Shown here piece after piece: positions 14,830 to 23,466 of a stretch of 36,507 bases of DNA. The notes under the pieces were generated by a model. The model searched no databases and had not been told where the DNA came from. It saw nothing but the letters and a program-made list of their open reading frames with translations. This DNA is from Fibrobacter sp. (GTDB taxonomy: Bacteria; Fibrobacterota; Chitinivibrionia; Chitinivibrionales; Chitinispirillaceae): NCBI GenBank assembly GCA_012523595.1, contig JAAYIG010000016.1, forward strand, positions 1 to 36,507, given 5' to 3'. The first letter of the stretch is position 1. The number at the start of each line of letters is the position of its first letter. Made by a program: the position numbers and the translations under genes.

Positions 14830-16463
14830 ACTCTCTCCTGTACTCTGCGATTATTATTTCACTATTCTCAATTTCCTGCATGCAGCTCTCACCAGTGGTC
14901 AAGGGCGGCGGCTCTGAGGTAGAGGTTGTGGGAACCGCTTATTTTGAAAACGGAGAAGAAGCCTCATATACCCAGGTCAAGCTGATTCCGGTTGGCTACG
15001 ATGCTGTCTCGATGGAAAGTATTCCTGATTCCATGCTTGACACCAGTGATGCGCATGGGAGGTATTCTTTCAGGGGCGTTGAGCCCGGCTCTTACAATAT
15101 TCAGGCGGTACACCTTAGTGAAAGAACAAGATTTCTTCTCACTGGAATTGCAGTATCGGACGACACAGCTTTTGCCCCATCAGGAACTCTTCAGAACCCC
15201 GGCTCGATTCGCCTTTTGCTTCCGGAAACAGATGTCTCATCCGGTGACTATGTTAGTATTTCAGGAACCGATATCGCAGTCTTTACAAAAGGCGAAGACG
15301 AAGTGATTCTGGACTCTGTTCCGGCGGGTATTATTCCACAACTCAGATACATAAATGACGGAAGTGTGGTTTTTACGAAATTCAATGTGACTGTTTTATC
15401 AGACGACACAATCACGATTGCAAATCCCTTATGGAAATACTCTCATCCCGTTCTTCTCAACACTTCCCAGTCAGGTGCGGACATAAAAGGAGATGTATAT
15501 AATTTTCCGCTGCTTGTCAGACTTGACGAAGAAAATTTCGATTTCAGCCAGGCGAAACCGGACGGCTCCGATATCCGCTTTACAAAATCTGACTATTCAC
15601 CGCTTGAACACGAGATTGAGCGCTGGGATCAAAGCAGTTATCAGGCGGAGGTCTGGGTAAAAGTCGACACGCTTTTTGGCAATGATTCACTCCAGTGGAT
15701 AATGATGTACTGGGGAAATGAAGATGCTCAAGACCGTTCAAATGCCGCAGCAGTTTTCGATACTGCATCAGGGTTTCAGGGAGTATGGCATCTTGCGGGA
15801 GATCAGAATGAATACGATGCTACAGCCAACAGTTACGATGGAGTAGCTTACGGGATGGCTGAGGGGGCTGTCGGGGGAATTATCGGAAAAGCAAGATCGT
15901 TTGATGGGACCTCAAGCCATATAAAAATGCCCAATACTGCAAACAGCAAGCTCAACTTTCCGGAAAACGGGAGTTATTCGGTTTCAGCCTGGGTAAATCT
16001 TGATTCCCTTGACCTTGCTTACCGTACGATTATCTCCAAAGGATACTACCAGTACTACATGCGTGTCACATGCATGTTGACCGATAAACCTCTGTGGGAG
16101 TTTGTAGAATTTGACCAGAGTTCAAACTGGAAATCCTCCACAGTTCCCGCAAGCGCAAAGCAATGGGTATACCTTACCGGTGTAAAAAAAGGTAGTTCCC
16201 AGTATCTGTTCTGTAATGGTGAACTTGTTGACAGCGTAACAACAAACTATCCTAACATGCTCTCCAGAAATACTTCATCTGATATATCCATTGGGGGGTT
16301 TCTTGATGAGGTTACTTTCCCTACAATAGAGGGATACTGCTTTTTCAAGGGAAAAATCGATGAAGTCCGGATTCAAAACACAGCCTGCAGTGAGGACTGG
16401 GTGAGGCTCTGTTATATGAATCAGCGTTCCGACAACAGACTCGTGGTTTTTCAAAGCCATTGA
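14826..16463 (+). CDS. DUF2341/LamG surface lipoprotein, module 1
   Basis: 545 aa. A lipoprotein signal ends at SISC with lipidated C18. After a short linker with KGGGSE comes a carboxypeptidase-regulatory-like beta domain (~35-105: SDAHGRYSFRGVEPGSYNI) and a second beta segment. A DUF2341-like domain follows (~205-310: FPLLVRLDEENFDF, RFTKSD, HEIERWDQ, VWVKVDTL), then a LamG/concanavalin-like domain (~315-540: GVWHL, ARSFDGTSSHIKM, YSVSAWVNLDS, GKIDEVRIQN). LamG folds commonly bind glycans. Co-translation with the regulator and closeness to esterases suggest a surface glycan-binding protein or sensor; no catalytic residues are evident. Confidence 0.87.
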   Translation: MNSLLYSAIIISLFSISCMQLSPVVKGGGSEVEVVGTAYFENGEEASYTQVKLIPVGYDAVSMESIPDSMLDTSDAHGRYSFRGVEPGSYNIQAVHLSERTRFLLTGIAVSDDTAFAPSGTLQNPGSIRLLLPETDVSSGDYVSISGTDIAVFTKGEDEVILDSVPAGIIPQLRYINDGSVVFTKFNVTVLSDDTITIANPLWKYSHPVLLNTSQSGADIKGDVYNFPLLVRLDEENFDFSQAKPDGSDIRFTKSDYSPLEHEIERWDQSSYQAEVWVKVDTLFGNDSLQWIMMYWGNEDAQDRSNAAAVFDTASGFQGVWHLAGDQNEYDATANSYDGVAYGMAEGAVGGIIGKARSFDGTSSHIKMPNTANSKLNFPENGSYSVSAWVNLDSLDLAYRTIISKGYYQYYMRVTCMLTDKPLWEFVEFDQSSNWKSSTVPASAKQWVYLTGVKKGSSQYLFCNGELVDSVTTNYPNMLSRNTSSDISIGGFLDEVTFPTIEGYCFFKGKIDEVRIQNTACSEDWVRLCYMNQRSDNRLVVFQSH

Positions 16464-16557
16464 CAAGTAATATCCGGCTGCAACAGGAGCAGAAGTGTAT
16501 CGGTTCAGAAAAAGGACACTCTTCCGACAGGAACATAAAAGTTTTTGAGGAGGTTAT

Positions 16558-17628
16558 ATGTTTAAAGCCATCACACTCACAACATCGATTCTGTTTCTGG
16601 CGGCCAATCTCTTTGGGCAAACCGGAAGTTTTGTGTCAGGGGGCCAGAGCCGCACCTTCTATGCCCATGTTCCCTCTGGCCTGCAAAATCCGCCACTGGT
16701 AATAAGCATGCACGGGATGGGCGGCAACGGTTCACAGCAGCGCCAGATGTCAAGATTCGACCAGTTGGCGAACAGGGAAAATTTCGTTGTGGTTTACCCT
16801 GATGGTATTAACAGCCAGTGGGATATTTCCGGATCAACCGATGTCAATTTTCTCCTGGCTCTCATTGACACCATGCATGCCCGGCATGGCATCGACCGTA
16901 ACCGGGTTTACGCCACAGGGTTTTCCATGGGTGGCATGATGAGTTACAAGCTGGCTTGTTCTGCGGCAGATAAAATCGCGGCAATAGGGCCGGTAGCCGG
17001 TTACCCTCTGGGAGGCATGATTGGCAGAACCTGTTCACCTGCACGCCCTGTTCCAATCATCCACATTCATGGTTCAATAGACAATGTAGTCTCCTTTCCG
17101 GGCCTCGCTTCATACATAAGCCAATGGGTGGAGAAAAACGGGTGTCCCGGTACAGCACAGATAACGCAGCCTTACCCTGAATCCAAACCTTCTTCAAAGG
17201 TAAAGAAAGAGTATTACGGGGTCTGCAACCAGGAAAGTGAGATAATTGTACTTACAGTCGAGGGGATGGATCATGCTTATCCGGGCAGCTTCGGATCATC
17301 GGATATCAATGCGAGTGAAGAGATCTGGGCATTTTTCAAGACTCACGCCCCTGGTTCAATTGATGTCGGCTATTTCTCTCAAAGTAAAGGATATTCCCCC
17401 CCCATTTCCGCATTCTACAAAGCAGGGAAAATTCACCTGCAAAACAGACAGGAGATTCGCAGTATCCGGGTTATGGATCTTAGCGGGAAAATTATCTGTA
17501 CATTCAAAGCAGGCAAAGAGCCTGTGAAAGCAGTTTCATTTCCGTTAAACCGAACCACCAGAGGAGTTTATCTGATCGATGTCTTTGATATCACTGGCCA
17601 TTCAGTGCTGAATATCACAGTGTATTAG
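16558..17628 (+). CDS. Secreted CE1/PHB-depolymerase-like esterase with sorting domain
   Basis: 356 aa, with a strong ribosome site GAGGAGG before the ATG. The signal peptide covers ~1-20 (ITLTTSILFLAANLFG). The alpha/beta-hydrolase domain has HGMGGNGSQ (52-60, oxyanion region), the nucleophile elbow GFSMGG with S123, D175 in HGSIDN and H239 in GMDHAYPG. This arrangement matches LpqC/feruloyl and acetyl-xylan esterases. The last ~75 residues (IRVMDLSGKIICTF, TRGVYLIDVFD) are a type A sorting-like domain. It probably removes feruloyl or acetyl groups from xylan; which one is not decidable. It follows lipoprotein 1 after 94 bp on the same strand. Confidence 0.88.
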   Translation: MFKAITLTTSILFLAANLFGQTGSFVSGGQSRTFYAHVPSGLQNPPLVISMHGMGGNGSQQRQMSRFDQLANRENFVVVYPDGINSQWDISGSTDVNFLLALIDTMHARHGIDRNRVYATGFSMGGMMSYKLACSAADKIAAIGPVAGYPLGGMIGRTCSPARPVPIIHIHGSIDNVVSFPGLASYISQWVEKNGCPGTAQITQPYPESKPSSKVKKEYYGVCNQESEIIVLTVEGMDHAYPGSFGSSDINASEEIWAFFKTHAPGSIDVGYFSQSKGYSPPISAFYKAGKIHLQNRQEIRSIRVMDLSGKIICTFKAGKEPVKAVSFPLNRTTRGVYLIDVFDITGHSVLNITVY

Positions 17629-17711
17629 TTCTGTATATGAAATTATCGGCGATTTCTTTATTCGGACACCTGATTATCAAAAGAAAACTAAACCAACTAA
17701 GGAGGTTTCTT

Positions 17712-18662
17712 ATGCGCCGTTTTTCGCTTTTAACGCTTGCCCTTTTGTTGATTTGTAAACTAACTGTGCAGTCGCAATCAATCAAAGGAAGCGATGTGCT
17801 CATTATCGGTGATTCGTTTTTTGCCATGTCCAATGAGATCAAGAAATTTCTTGAAAACCATGCCCGGGCGGATGGTGTAATAAGGCAGGACGAGAGCTTC
17901 CGCAGCGGCGCAGTATCTGGTGCCATACTTTCTGAAATATCGGGTCAATACTCAAATGCAAACCCCAAGCCGAAATGGGTTATCATGGATGCCGGCGGCA
18001 ATGACTGTCTTCTTGCAAACTGTTCCAACCCTGTTAATATTCAGTGTCAAGGTCTTAAGTCTGCTCTTGACGGTGTGCAGCCGCTGCTGGACAAAATGAA
18101 AGCAAACGGCACAAAAAAGGTACTCTGGATGTGTTATCCTGAGCCACAGGGATTTATGGCGGGGGGGTTGAAGCCAAAGCTGGATGTCCTGATGCCTGAG
18201 GTTGAAAGAATCTGCAAAGCCAGCACAGATCCTGAAGTCTTGTGGGTTGATCTGCGGCCGGTATGGGGAAATAACAGCAGTTATACCGGTGACGGCATCC
18301 ATCCAACAACCGCAGGAAGTCAGGCAACTGCCGATGCCTTCTGGGATGCAATAAAAAGCAGTAACTTTTTTGGCTCAACGGGAAACGCTCTCAACAGAAC
18401 AAAAGCTGTTCTGCCTTTGAGTCTTGAACATTCAATCACTAATGACCAGATGATTCTCTCGGTCTGCCTGTCTCAGCCGTCAAACATTACCGCACGCATA
18501 TTATCACTTTCAGGCAGAGTTGTATCATCGAAGGTCAACAATGAGCAGACTGCCGGAATACGCACTGTTCGTTTTCCTGTAAGCACGCTCTCCCCTGGAA
18601 TATATTCCATCCAGGTTGAAGCAGGACAATTCTCTAAAATGTCAACACTTATGGTACCATAG
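17712..18662 (+). CDS. Secreted SGNH/GDSL hydrolase with sorting domain
   Basis: 316 aa. The start at 17712 is preceded by AAGGAGG (17699-17705), and the protein then begins with a normal signal peptide (MRRFSLLTLALLLICKLTVQ); the longer frame from 17637 lacks this. SGNH blocks: IIGDSFF (catalytic Ser), GNDC (block III Asn), and DGIHPTTAG near the domain end (Asp and His). The C-terminal ~80 residues (ARILSLSGRVVSSKV, STLSPGIYSIQVEAG) form a sorting-like domain. Together with the upstream esterase it suggests deacetylation of hemicellulose; some SGNH enzymes act on other esters. Confidence 0.87.
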   Translation: MRRFSLLTLALLLICKLTVQSQSIKGSDVLIIGDSFFAMSNEIKKFLENHARADGVIRQDESFRSGAVSGAILSEISGQYSNANPKPKWVIMDAGGNDCLLANCSNPVNIQCQGLKSALDGVQPLLDKMKANGTKKVLWMCYPEPQGFMAGGLKPKLDVLMPEVERICKASTDPEVLWVDLRPVWGNNSSYTGDGIHPTTAGSQATADAFWDAIKSSNFFGSTGNALNRTKAVLPLSLEHSITNDQMILSVCLSQPSNITARILSLSGRVVSSKVNNEQTAGIRTVRFPVSTLSPGIYSIQVEAGQFSKMSTLMVP

Positions 18663-18694
18663 TATCACAGGTAAATTTCCGCTCCCTCTGTAGG

Positions 18695-18726
18695 CGGGGT
18701 GCCTCGTCAATTAACGGGGTGCCTCG
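18695..18726. repeat. Tandem 12-bp direct repeat followed by a T-run
   Basis: CGGGGTGCCTCG occurs at 18695-18706 and 18715-18726 (period 20), the second followed by CTTTTTC. The layout (G-rich 12-mer, then T-rich tail, twice) resembles the paired GGGACGGAC repeats next to the transposase at 36087-36132. It may be a degraded transposase-associated repeat. The gap 18663-18839 also holds an inverted repeat GTTTCAG (18785-18791) with CTGAAAC (18804-18810). Confidence 0.5.
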
Positions 18727-18839
18727 CTTTTTCTTATTAGGCAGAAGTCTTCGACCAGTGTTGAATAAATCACCCAAAAAATCAGTTTCAGGCATTATGT
18801 GATCTGAAACAGCAATTATTGCTACTTAATTAAAATGCC

Positions 18840-18859
18840 CGTTGAACATCTGTTCAACA
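18840..18859. promoter_or_regulatory. 20-bp inverted repeat, putative operator (copy 2)
   Basis: CGTTGAACATCTGTTCAACA has perfect GTTGAA/TTCAAC arms around a 6-bp spacer (symmetry extends to GTTGAAC/GTTCAAC). It stands 54 bp before the module 2 regulator ATG, the closest operator-to-gene distance of the three. Confidence 0.65.
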
Positions 18860-18913
18860 TTTTTACAGGCAGGAACCTGTTTAAACCCGGAAATCAGGTA
18901 TATTATATATAAT

Positions 18914-19738
18914 ATGAAGCGAATTTTTGAATATTTCGACTATCAGAAATTCCTGCGGGATTATTACGAGGAAAAAAAGCGGGATAATCCTTATATTTCT
19001 TTCAGGTTTCTAGGCAACCACATGAATCTTGATCCGGGGTTTCTTCTGAAGGTTATTCAGGGGAAGCATCACCTGGCAAAAAGATCCATCGCACCGGTTT
19101 GCGCATTTTTCAAGTTTTCGGAGCAGGAAGCACGCTACTTCGATGTCCTTGTAAGTTACAATAAAGCTAAAACAACTTCTGACATTAAGCTATATTTTGA
19201 GAAGCTGATGACTCTCAGGGAACCTGGATGCAGGCCTTTGGAGGAGTGGCAGTATGCATTTTACCAGAAATGGTATCACAGCGCTATCCATGCGCTTCTT
19301 TCTATTTATGAATTCCGTGGCAGTTACAGGGAACTTGCTTCAATAATGACTCCTTCCATTACCGCTAAACAAGCAAGGGAATCGATACAACTGTTAACCA
19401 AAATAGGATTGGTCAGACGCGATGAGGACGGCGTTTACAGGCCGACTGATGCTTTTGTCACCAGCGGCGAGCGATGGCAATCCATTGCAATACAGAATTT
19501 CCAGAAGGAGACCATCACTCTATCTGCACAGTCTCTTGATCTGCATCCAAAAGAACTCCGTGACATTTCAACTGTCACTGTAGCCCTTTCCAGGAAAGAC
19601 CTGCCTGAGATTCGTGAACGTATCCGCCAGCTAAGACAATCTATCCTTTCACTTGAAAATGACAATGAGCCAGACACTGTGTTTCAGATAAATATTCAGG
19701 TCATCCCTGTAACAAATCCTCTCGGGGGTGACTCGTGA
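18914..19738 (+). CDS. TIGR02147/DUF4423-family regulator, module 2
   Basis: 274 aa from the ATG at 18914. The upstream in-frame TTG at 18842 lies inside the operator-like repeat and would add a stretch absent from the two paralogues, so it is rejected. The N-terminal helix-turn-helix region (FDYQKFLRDYYEEKKRDNP, FLGNHMNLDPGFLLKVIQG) and DUF4423 landmarks (YAFYQKWYHSAIHALLSIYE, TKIGLVRRDEDGVYRPTDAF, VFQINIQVIPVT) match the paralogues. The ribosome site is weak; a TATAAT-like string sits directly before the ATG. The gene overlaps the next by 4 nt (GTGA). Confidence 0.86.
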   Translation: MKRIFEYFDYQKFLRDYYEEKKRDNPYISFRFLGNHMNLDPGFLLKVIQGKHHLAKRSIAPVCAFFKFSEQEARYFDVLVSYNKAKTTSDIKLYFEKLMTLREPGCRPLEEWQYAFYQKWYHSAIHALLSIYEFRGSYRELASIMTPSITAKQARESIQLLTKIGLVRRDEDGVYRPTDAFVTSGERWQSIAIQNFQKETITLSAQSLDLHPKELRDISTVTVALSRKDLPEIRERIRQLRQSILSLENDNEPDTVFQINIQVIPVTNPLGGDS

Positions 19739-21390
19739 AACATCTTTGGCTGATCCTCTCTTCTCTTCCGGCACTCTTTTTTGCCTGTTCAATCGGAGAT
19801 ATTGCAGGAAGCAAGGGCGGTTCTGAAACAACCAACGGTGTCTATGCCTGTGTGCTGAATCCTGATGGGAAACCTGCTGCCGGCAGTGCGGTCCGCCTGC
19901 GGAAATCAGATTATGTCAGCCAGCCGTCTATGCTTGCAAAGAAAACTATCGACCGTAAAGAATTGATCACCGATTCAACGGGCAGTTTTCTTATCACCGG
20001 TATCGATCCCGGAGAATACTATATCGAAGTTAACGATACCGCGACCCGATCCGGAGCCGTTCTGTTTAGTTTCACTATCGGTAACAACAAAGACACCCTT
20101 GATCTGGGATCCGATTCGCTGCGTCCTTACGCTGTTTTAAGAGGGCAGATCGATACCGATTCTACCGAAAGTAACCGGTTTTTCGTTCAGGTAAAGGGGC
20201 TTGAGCGGCTGGCAGAGGTTGATACCAATGGGTCGTTCATAATTAATGATCTTCCGGAAGGCTTTCTGGATGTGGTTATAAGTGGTGGAAGCACGTCAGG
20301 TACTGAAAAAGAGCTTAAAAATGTAAAAACCGCCTCTGATGACACTGTCACAGTCAGGATTTCAGGCAGTTCCGTTTATTGGGAATATATATACCTCAAT
20401 ACGGCTTCTGCCTCGCTGTCCGGTTCCGCAATTACCGGCTTCCCTGTGCTTATCAGACTGAATTCATCATCGTTTAATTTCGAAGAAGCAGATCCGGAAG
20501 GAGACGACATTCTCTTTACCAAAGCAGACGGAACAGCTTTGCCCTTTGAGATCGAACAGTGGGATAACCTGACCGAAGATGCCGTTATATGGGTGAAACT
20601 TGATACTATCTCAGACAACAGCACCGATTATTTCATAGTGATGAAATGGGGTGGAACAGAAGAAAACCGGTCAAATGGAGCTGCAGTTTTCGATACTGCA
20701 AACGGTTTCGCAGGTGTATGGCACCTCAATGAGAATCCCTCATCCGGTACCGGTTCCCTGAAGAACCGGACTGGAAACAGATACCATGGTACTGCGGGAC
20801 TCAGCATGACAAGTAATAATTCCGTAGAGGCTGTTATCGGAAGAGGCCTTTGGTTTAACGGCATCACCGACACAGTGAATGCCGGCGTGCTTAATCTGGA
20901 AGAGAATTACACTCTGAGCTGCTGGATTAAAGCGGAGAAGAGTCCATGGAGCAACTGGAGATTAATCATTAAAGAAACATCCTACACCCTGTGGTATGAC
21001 ACAGTCTTCAATGGTTTCCGTTCCGAGCACTTTGTTGACACCTTTACATGGCATGGAATTTACCAGGATTGTGACAATTCCAATCCCTACCCAGTCACTC
21101 TTGATACCTGGACATACCTTGCAAGCACCTATGATGGAAACAGGATACGTCTCTATATAAACGGAGAAATAGTAGATTCCACCAGCAATATCAGTATGAA
21201 TCCACACTCCAATACTGACAATCCGCTTCTTTTCGGCGGGAGACTCTACAAGGGCGAAATCAGTGAATTCTTTAAGGGCGTAATGGACGAGGTACGGATC
21301 GAGAACAAGGCCCGCTCAGCAGAGTGGATTAGACTCTGTTATCTCAGCCAGCAGCCGGGCAGTAAAATTGTGAGATTCAGGAACAAATAA
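19735..21390 (+). CDS. DUF2341/LamG surface lipoprotein, module 2
   Basis: 551 aa from a GTG start. The lipobox FFAC gives C18, followed by AGSKGGSETTNG, the same glycine-serine-glutamate motif as in the other two lipoproteins. Then come a carboxypeptidase-regulatory-like domain (~35-110: STGSFLITGIDPGEYYIEVN), a second similar beta repeat (~130-190: TNGSFIINDLPEGFLDV), a DUF2341-like domain (~215-320: FPVLIRLNSSSFNF, LFTKADG, FEIEQWDN) and a LamG-like domain (~325-550: FAGVWHL, LWFNGITDTVN, YTLSCWIKAE, GVMDEVRIENKARSAEWIR). It ends 58 bp from the convergent zincin gene. Confidence 0.87.
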   Translation: MKHLWLILSSLPALFFACSIGDIAGSKGGSETTNGVYACVLNPDGKPAAGSAVRLRKSDYVSQPSMLAKKTIDRKELITDSTGSFLITGIDPGEYYIEVNDTATRSGAVLFSFTIGNNKDTLDLGSDSLRPYAVLRGQIDTDSTESNRFFVQVKGLERLAEVDTNGSFIINDLPEGFLDVVISGGSTSGTEKELKNVKTASDDTVTVRISGSSVYWEYIYLNTASASLSGSAITGFPVLIRLNSSSFNFEEADPEGDDILFTKADGTALPFEIEQWDNLTEDAVIWVKLDTISDNSTDYFIVMKWGGTEENRSNGAAVFDTANGFAGVWHLNENPSSGTGSLKNRTGNRYHGTAGLSMTSNNSVEAVIGRGLWFNGITDTVNAGVLNLEENYTLSCWIKAEKSPWSNWRLIIKETSYTLWYDTVFNGFRSEHFVDTFTWHGIYQDCDNSNPYPVTLDTWTYLASTYDGNRIRLYINGEIVDSTSNISMNPHSNTDNPLLFGGRLYKGEISEFFKGVMDEVRIENKARSAEWIRLCYLSQQPGSKIVRFRNK

Positions 21391-21409
21391 TCTAATTATT
21401 CAGGAAAAG

Positions 21410-21437
21410 CGGAGGGCAGAATCGTATCTGTCCTCCG
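21410..21437 (+). terminator. Hairpin between convergent genes
   Basis: The 11-bp arms 21410-21420 (CGGAGGGCAGA) and 21427-21437 (TCTGTCCTCCG) pair with one G-U in the plus-strand transcript. The plus side lacks a T-run; on the minus strand a CTTTTC follows. It probably separates the two convergent operons. Confidence 0.55.
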
Positions 21438-21448
21438 GACTATCGGAA

Positions 21449-23269
21449 TTACCTCACAAGCGATATAGACTCCACCATCGAGTGTCTGTTTGTCAAAACT
21501 CTGACGATGTAAGTCCCGGTTGAAGCTGCAAACCGGTCAATGCTGTACTTGTCCTCATGATACCCCGCCTGTTTGAATCCCTTGTCAAGGACTGTAATCA
21601 GTTCTCCGGAAGGGTTGTAGACTTTGACAGTTACCGGTGTCGGACTGCTGACTTTGTACCCTACGACCAGATCCTGATAGTTCCTGAAAGACAATTTCAG
21701 TTCCGGGGTTTCTTTCTTTTTCGTAACAACTGTCTGTTCAACATTTTTAACTGCCAGATCTACATCGTACCATTTGGTGTATATATCCGCTGTGCCGGTT
21801 ACCCCTGTACCAAGCTTAAGCCTGTAATCATAATGTGCCTTGCGTGTATCATCTCCTTTGTAAACATAATCGGTGTTGCAGATAACCGCTATCACCACAT
21901 TGTTTGCCGGAGCCTTGTCCAGACGGATACTGCATGTTCCACTCGTTACAGGGACACTGTAGACCGGTGTCCCGTCAGTGGCACGGTAACATAATTGACA
22001 AGACATATTCGCTCCGATCGGCTGGAAATCGACACTTACCATGTTTCCCGATACTTTCAGCGGGATCTGGTTTGCCCCGGACCATCCCGGAGTGGTGCGC
22101 TGTTCAGGCGTGAGCAGACCGTTTCCATCGTTTGTGGTCTTTGCATAAGGTGTCATCTTCCAGGTTTCACAGTTGATCCAGTAAGGCTCCCATTCCGCCC
22201 CGATATTCTGGCCAATATTGGAATTTAAGAGTCTCTTGCATTCATTGGACCATTTTTTTATGTCAAGCAAGGCTGTTCTTGCCCTGTACTCCATTATCAG
22301 ACGGCGGACCTGCTCCTCTCCCAGCTGTTTGGCCATCCCTTCCAGTATCCGACCTGTGCAGTTTTTCCAGATCCAGGGAATACTCCCCAGCCCAAGCCAT
22401 TCTCCAAGAAAGGTCGGGAAGATATTGCCATACTGCGTTCCGCCGAGAAATTTACGCCATGTACAGATCTGCTGGCTTCCCTCAAACATGTTGACTCCCT
22501 CAGCCGAGGGGCCCCCAAAGCTCCCATCCTGAAGCCATCCGCTGTAGCACTCAATCGGCATGAAAGGAGCAATCAATGCTGCTCCGTTAAGAAAACCCAT
22601 GGAACTGTAATTATTGGTCTGCTGGGCTGTAGCCTGCTGCTGAAGCCAGGTATTTCCTCCCTCATGAAACCAGGCCGCCTGTCTTGCCCCTGGAAGACTG
22701 GCCAGAATACAATGAATACCCTCGTGAACCATTCCTCCTGTCTGAAATTCCTTATCATTGTAATTGCATGATGGATCAAAGCAGTAAACCGGATAATAGG
22801 ATGCCAGAATGATGGGGTAACCTCCAACAGAACTCTGCCATCCACCCTTTTCCGTATTAGAGGCGTTATCTGTGCACAGGCCCGAACCATAAAGGTAAAC
22901 AGCACTTCTATACCCCTCCTGAACACGCCTGTCCGGTGGCCATCCCATCACATCCCTGAAATATGCAAACTCCTCATTCAACCGCTTCAGCATTGGAGTG
23001 ATTGCTGCCTCTGTCACCAGAGAATTCTTTCTTGATCCCCACTTGAAAGTCCACCATCCCGATGACTGCGTTCCCGCAACTCCTGAGCAATCATCACGAT
23101 CCTTGGTAGGCATGGGGAAATTCGGGTTCTCATCCTTAAAGTTATAGTTGATTGTCGGGCTGTAGGCCGGCCAGATGTAGGGGTCACCCTCCGCAGCATA
23201 ACCTTCCCCCTGACTGATCAAAAATACCATCCCTGTACACAACAGAATATCTCTCAACTTCTTCATCAC
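21449..23269 (-). CDS. Secreted HExxH zincin-like protein with sorting domain (DUF6055-like)
   Basis: 606 aa. The signal peptide covers ~1-25, ending GEGYAAEG. The central domain has HEGIH (182-186), an HExxH zinc motif, and 16 residues later WFHEGGNTW, where E203 could be the third ligand as in gluzincins. Many Trp/Tyr and Cys residues follow. A beta domain (~400-510) precedes a C-terminal sorting-like domain (VTVKVYNPSGELITVL, ASTGTYIVRVLTN). The layout is reminiscent of DUF6055-type extracellular proteins of fibre degraders, but the family name is recalled rather than tested. It could be a peptidase or glycopeptidase trimming cell-wall or surface glycoproteins. It lies on the same strand as the GH43-module 3 genes, 197 bp downstream; that gap contains no gene. 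Confidence 0.75.
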   Translation of the reverse strand: MMKKLRDILLCTGMVFLISQGEGYAAEGDPYIWPAYSPTINYNFKDENPNFPMPTKDRDDCSGVAGTQSSGWWTFKWGSRKNSLVTEAAITPMLKRLNEEFAYFRDVMGWPPDRRVQEGYRSAVYLYGSGLCTDNASNTEKGGWQSSVGGYPIILASYYPVYCFDPSCNYNDKEFQTGGMVHEGIHCILASLPGARQAAWFHEGGNTWLQQQATAQQTNNYSSMGFLNGAALIAPFMPIECYSGWLQDGSFGGPSAEGVNMFEGSQQICTWRKFLGGTQYGNIFPTFLGEWLGLGSIPWIWKNCTGRILEGMAKQLGEEQVRRLIMEYRARTALLDIKKWSNECKRLLNSNIGQNIGAEWEPYWINCETWKMTPYAKTTNDGNGLLTPEQRTTPGWSGANQIPLKVSGNMVSVDFQPIGANMSCQLCYRATDGTPVYSVPVTSGTCSIRLDKAPANNVVIAVICNTDYVYKGDDTRKAHYDYRLKLGTGVTGTADIYTKWYDVDLAVKNVEQTVVTKKKETPELKLSFRNYQDLVVGYKVSSPTPVTVKVYNPSGELITVLDKGFKQAGYHEDKYSIDRFAASTGTYIVRVLTNRHSMVESISLVR

Positions 23270-23466
23270 TGCCTCCCTCTGTTACATGCACTGAGTTTAA
23301 CTGATTTAATAACACTCATTTATTTTGCCTGTATCTCTACAGTGTAACATCCGCATTTTTGTGCTCCGGATGCATCCCCTTCATTTTTTAGACAAAATCC
23401 CCCCCTGCCCGGCATTTCTGCCCAGTAAAACCAAACCATCAAGTACTTTTCCGATTTACATGTATA

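Noticed and set aside
18842-18913. TTG-initiated N-terminal extension of regulator 2
   Set aside because: The TTG lies inside the operator-like repeat, and the extra residues are absent from both paralogues.
21726-21745. TGTTCAACATTTTTAACTG inside the zincin gene resembling an operator half
   Set aside because: Only a half-site without dyad symmetry, and inside coding DNA.
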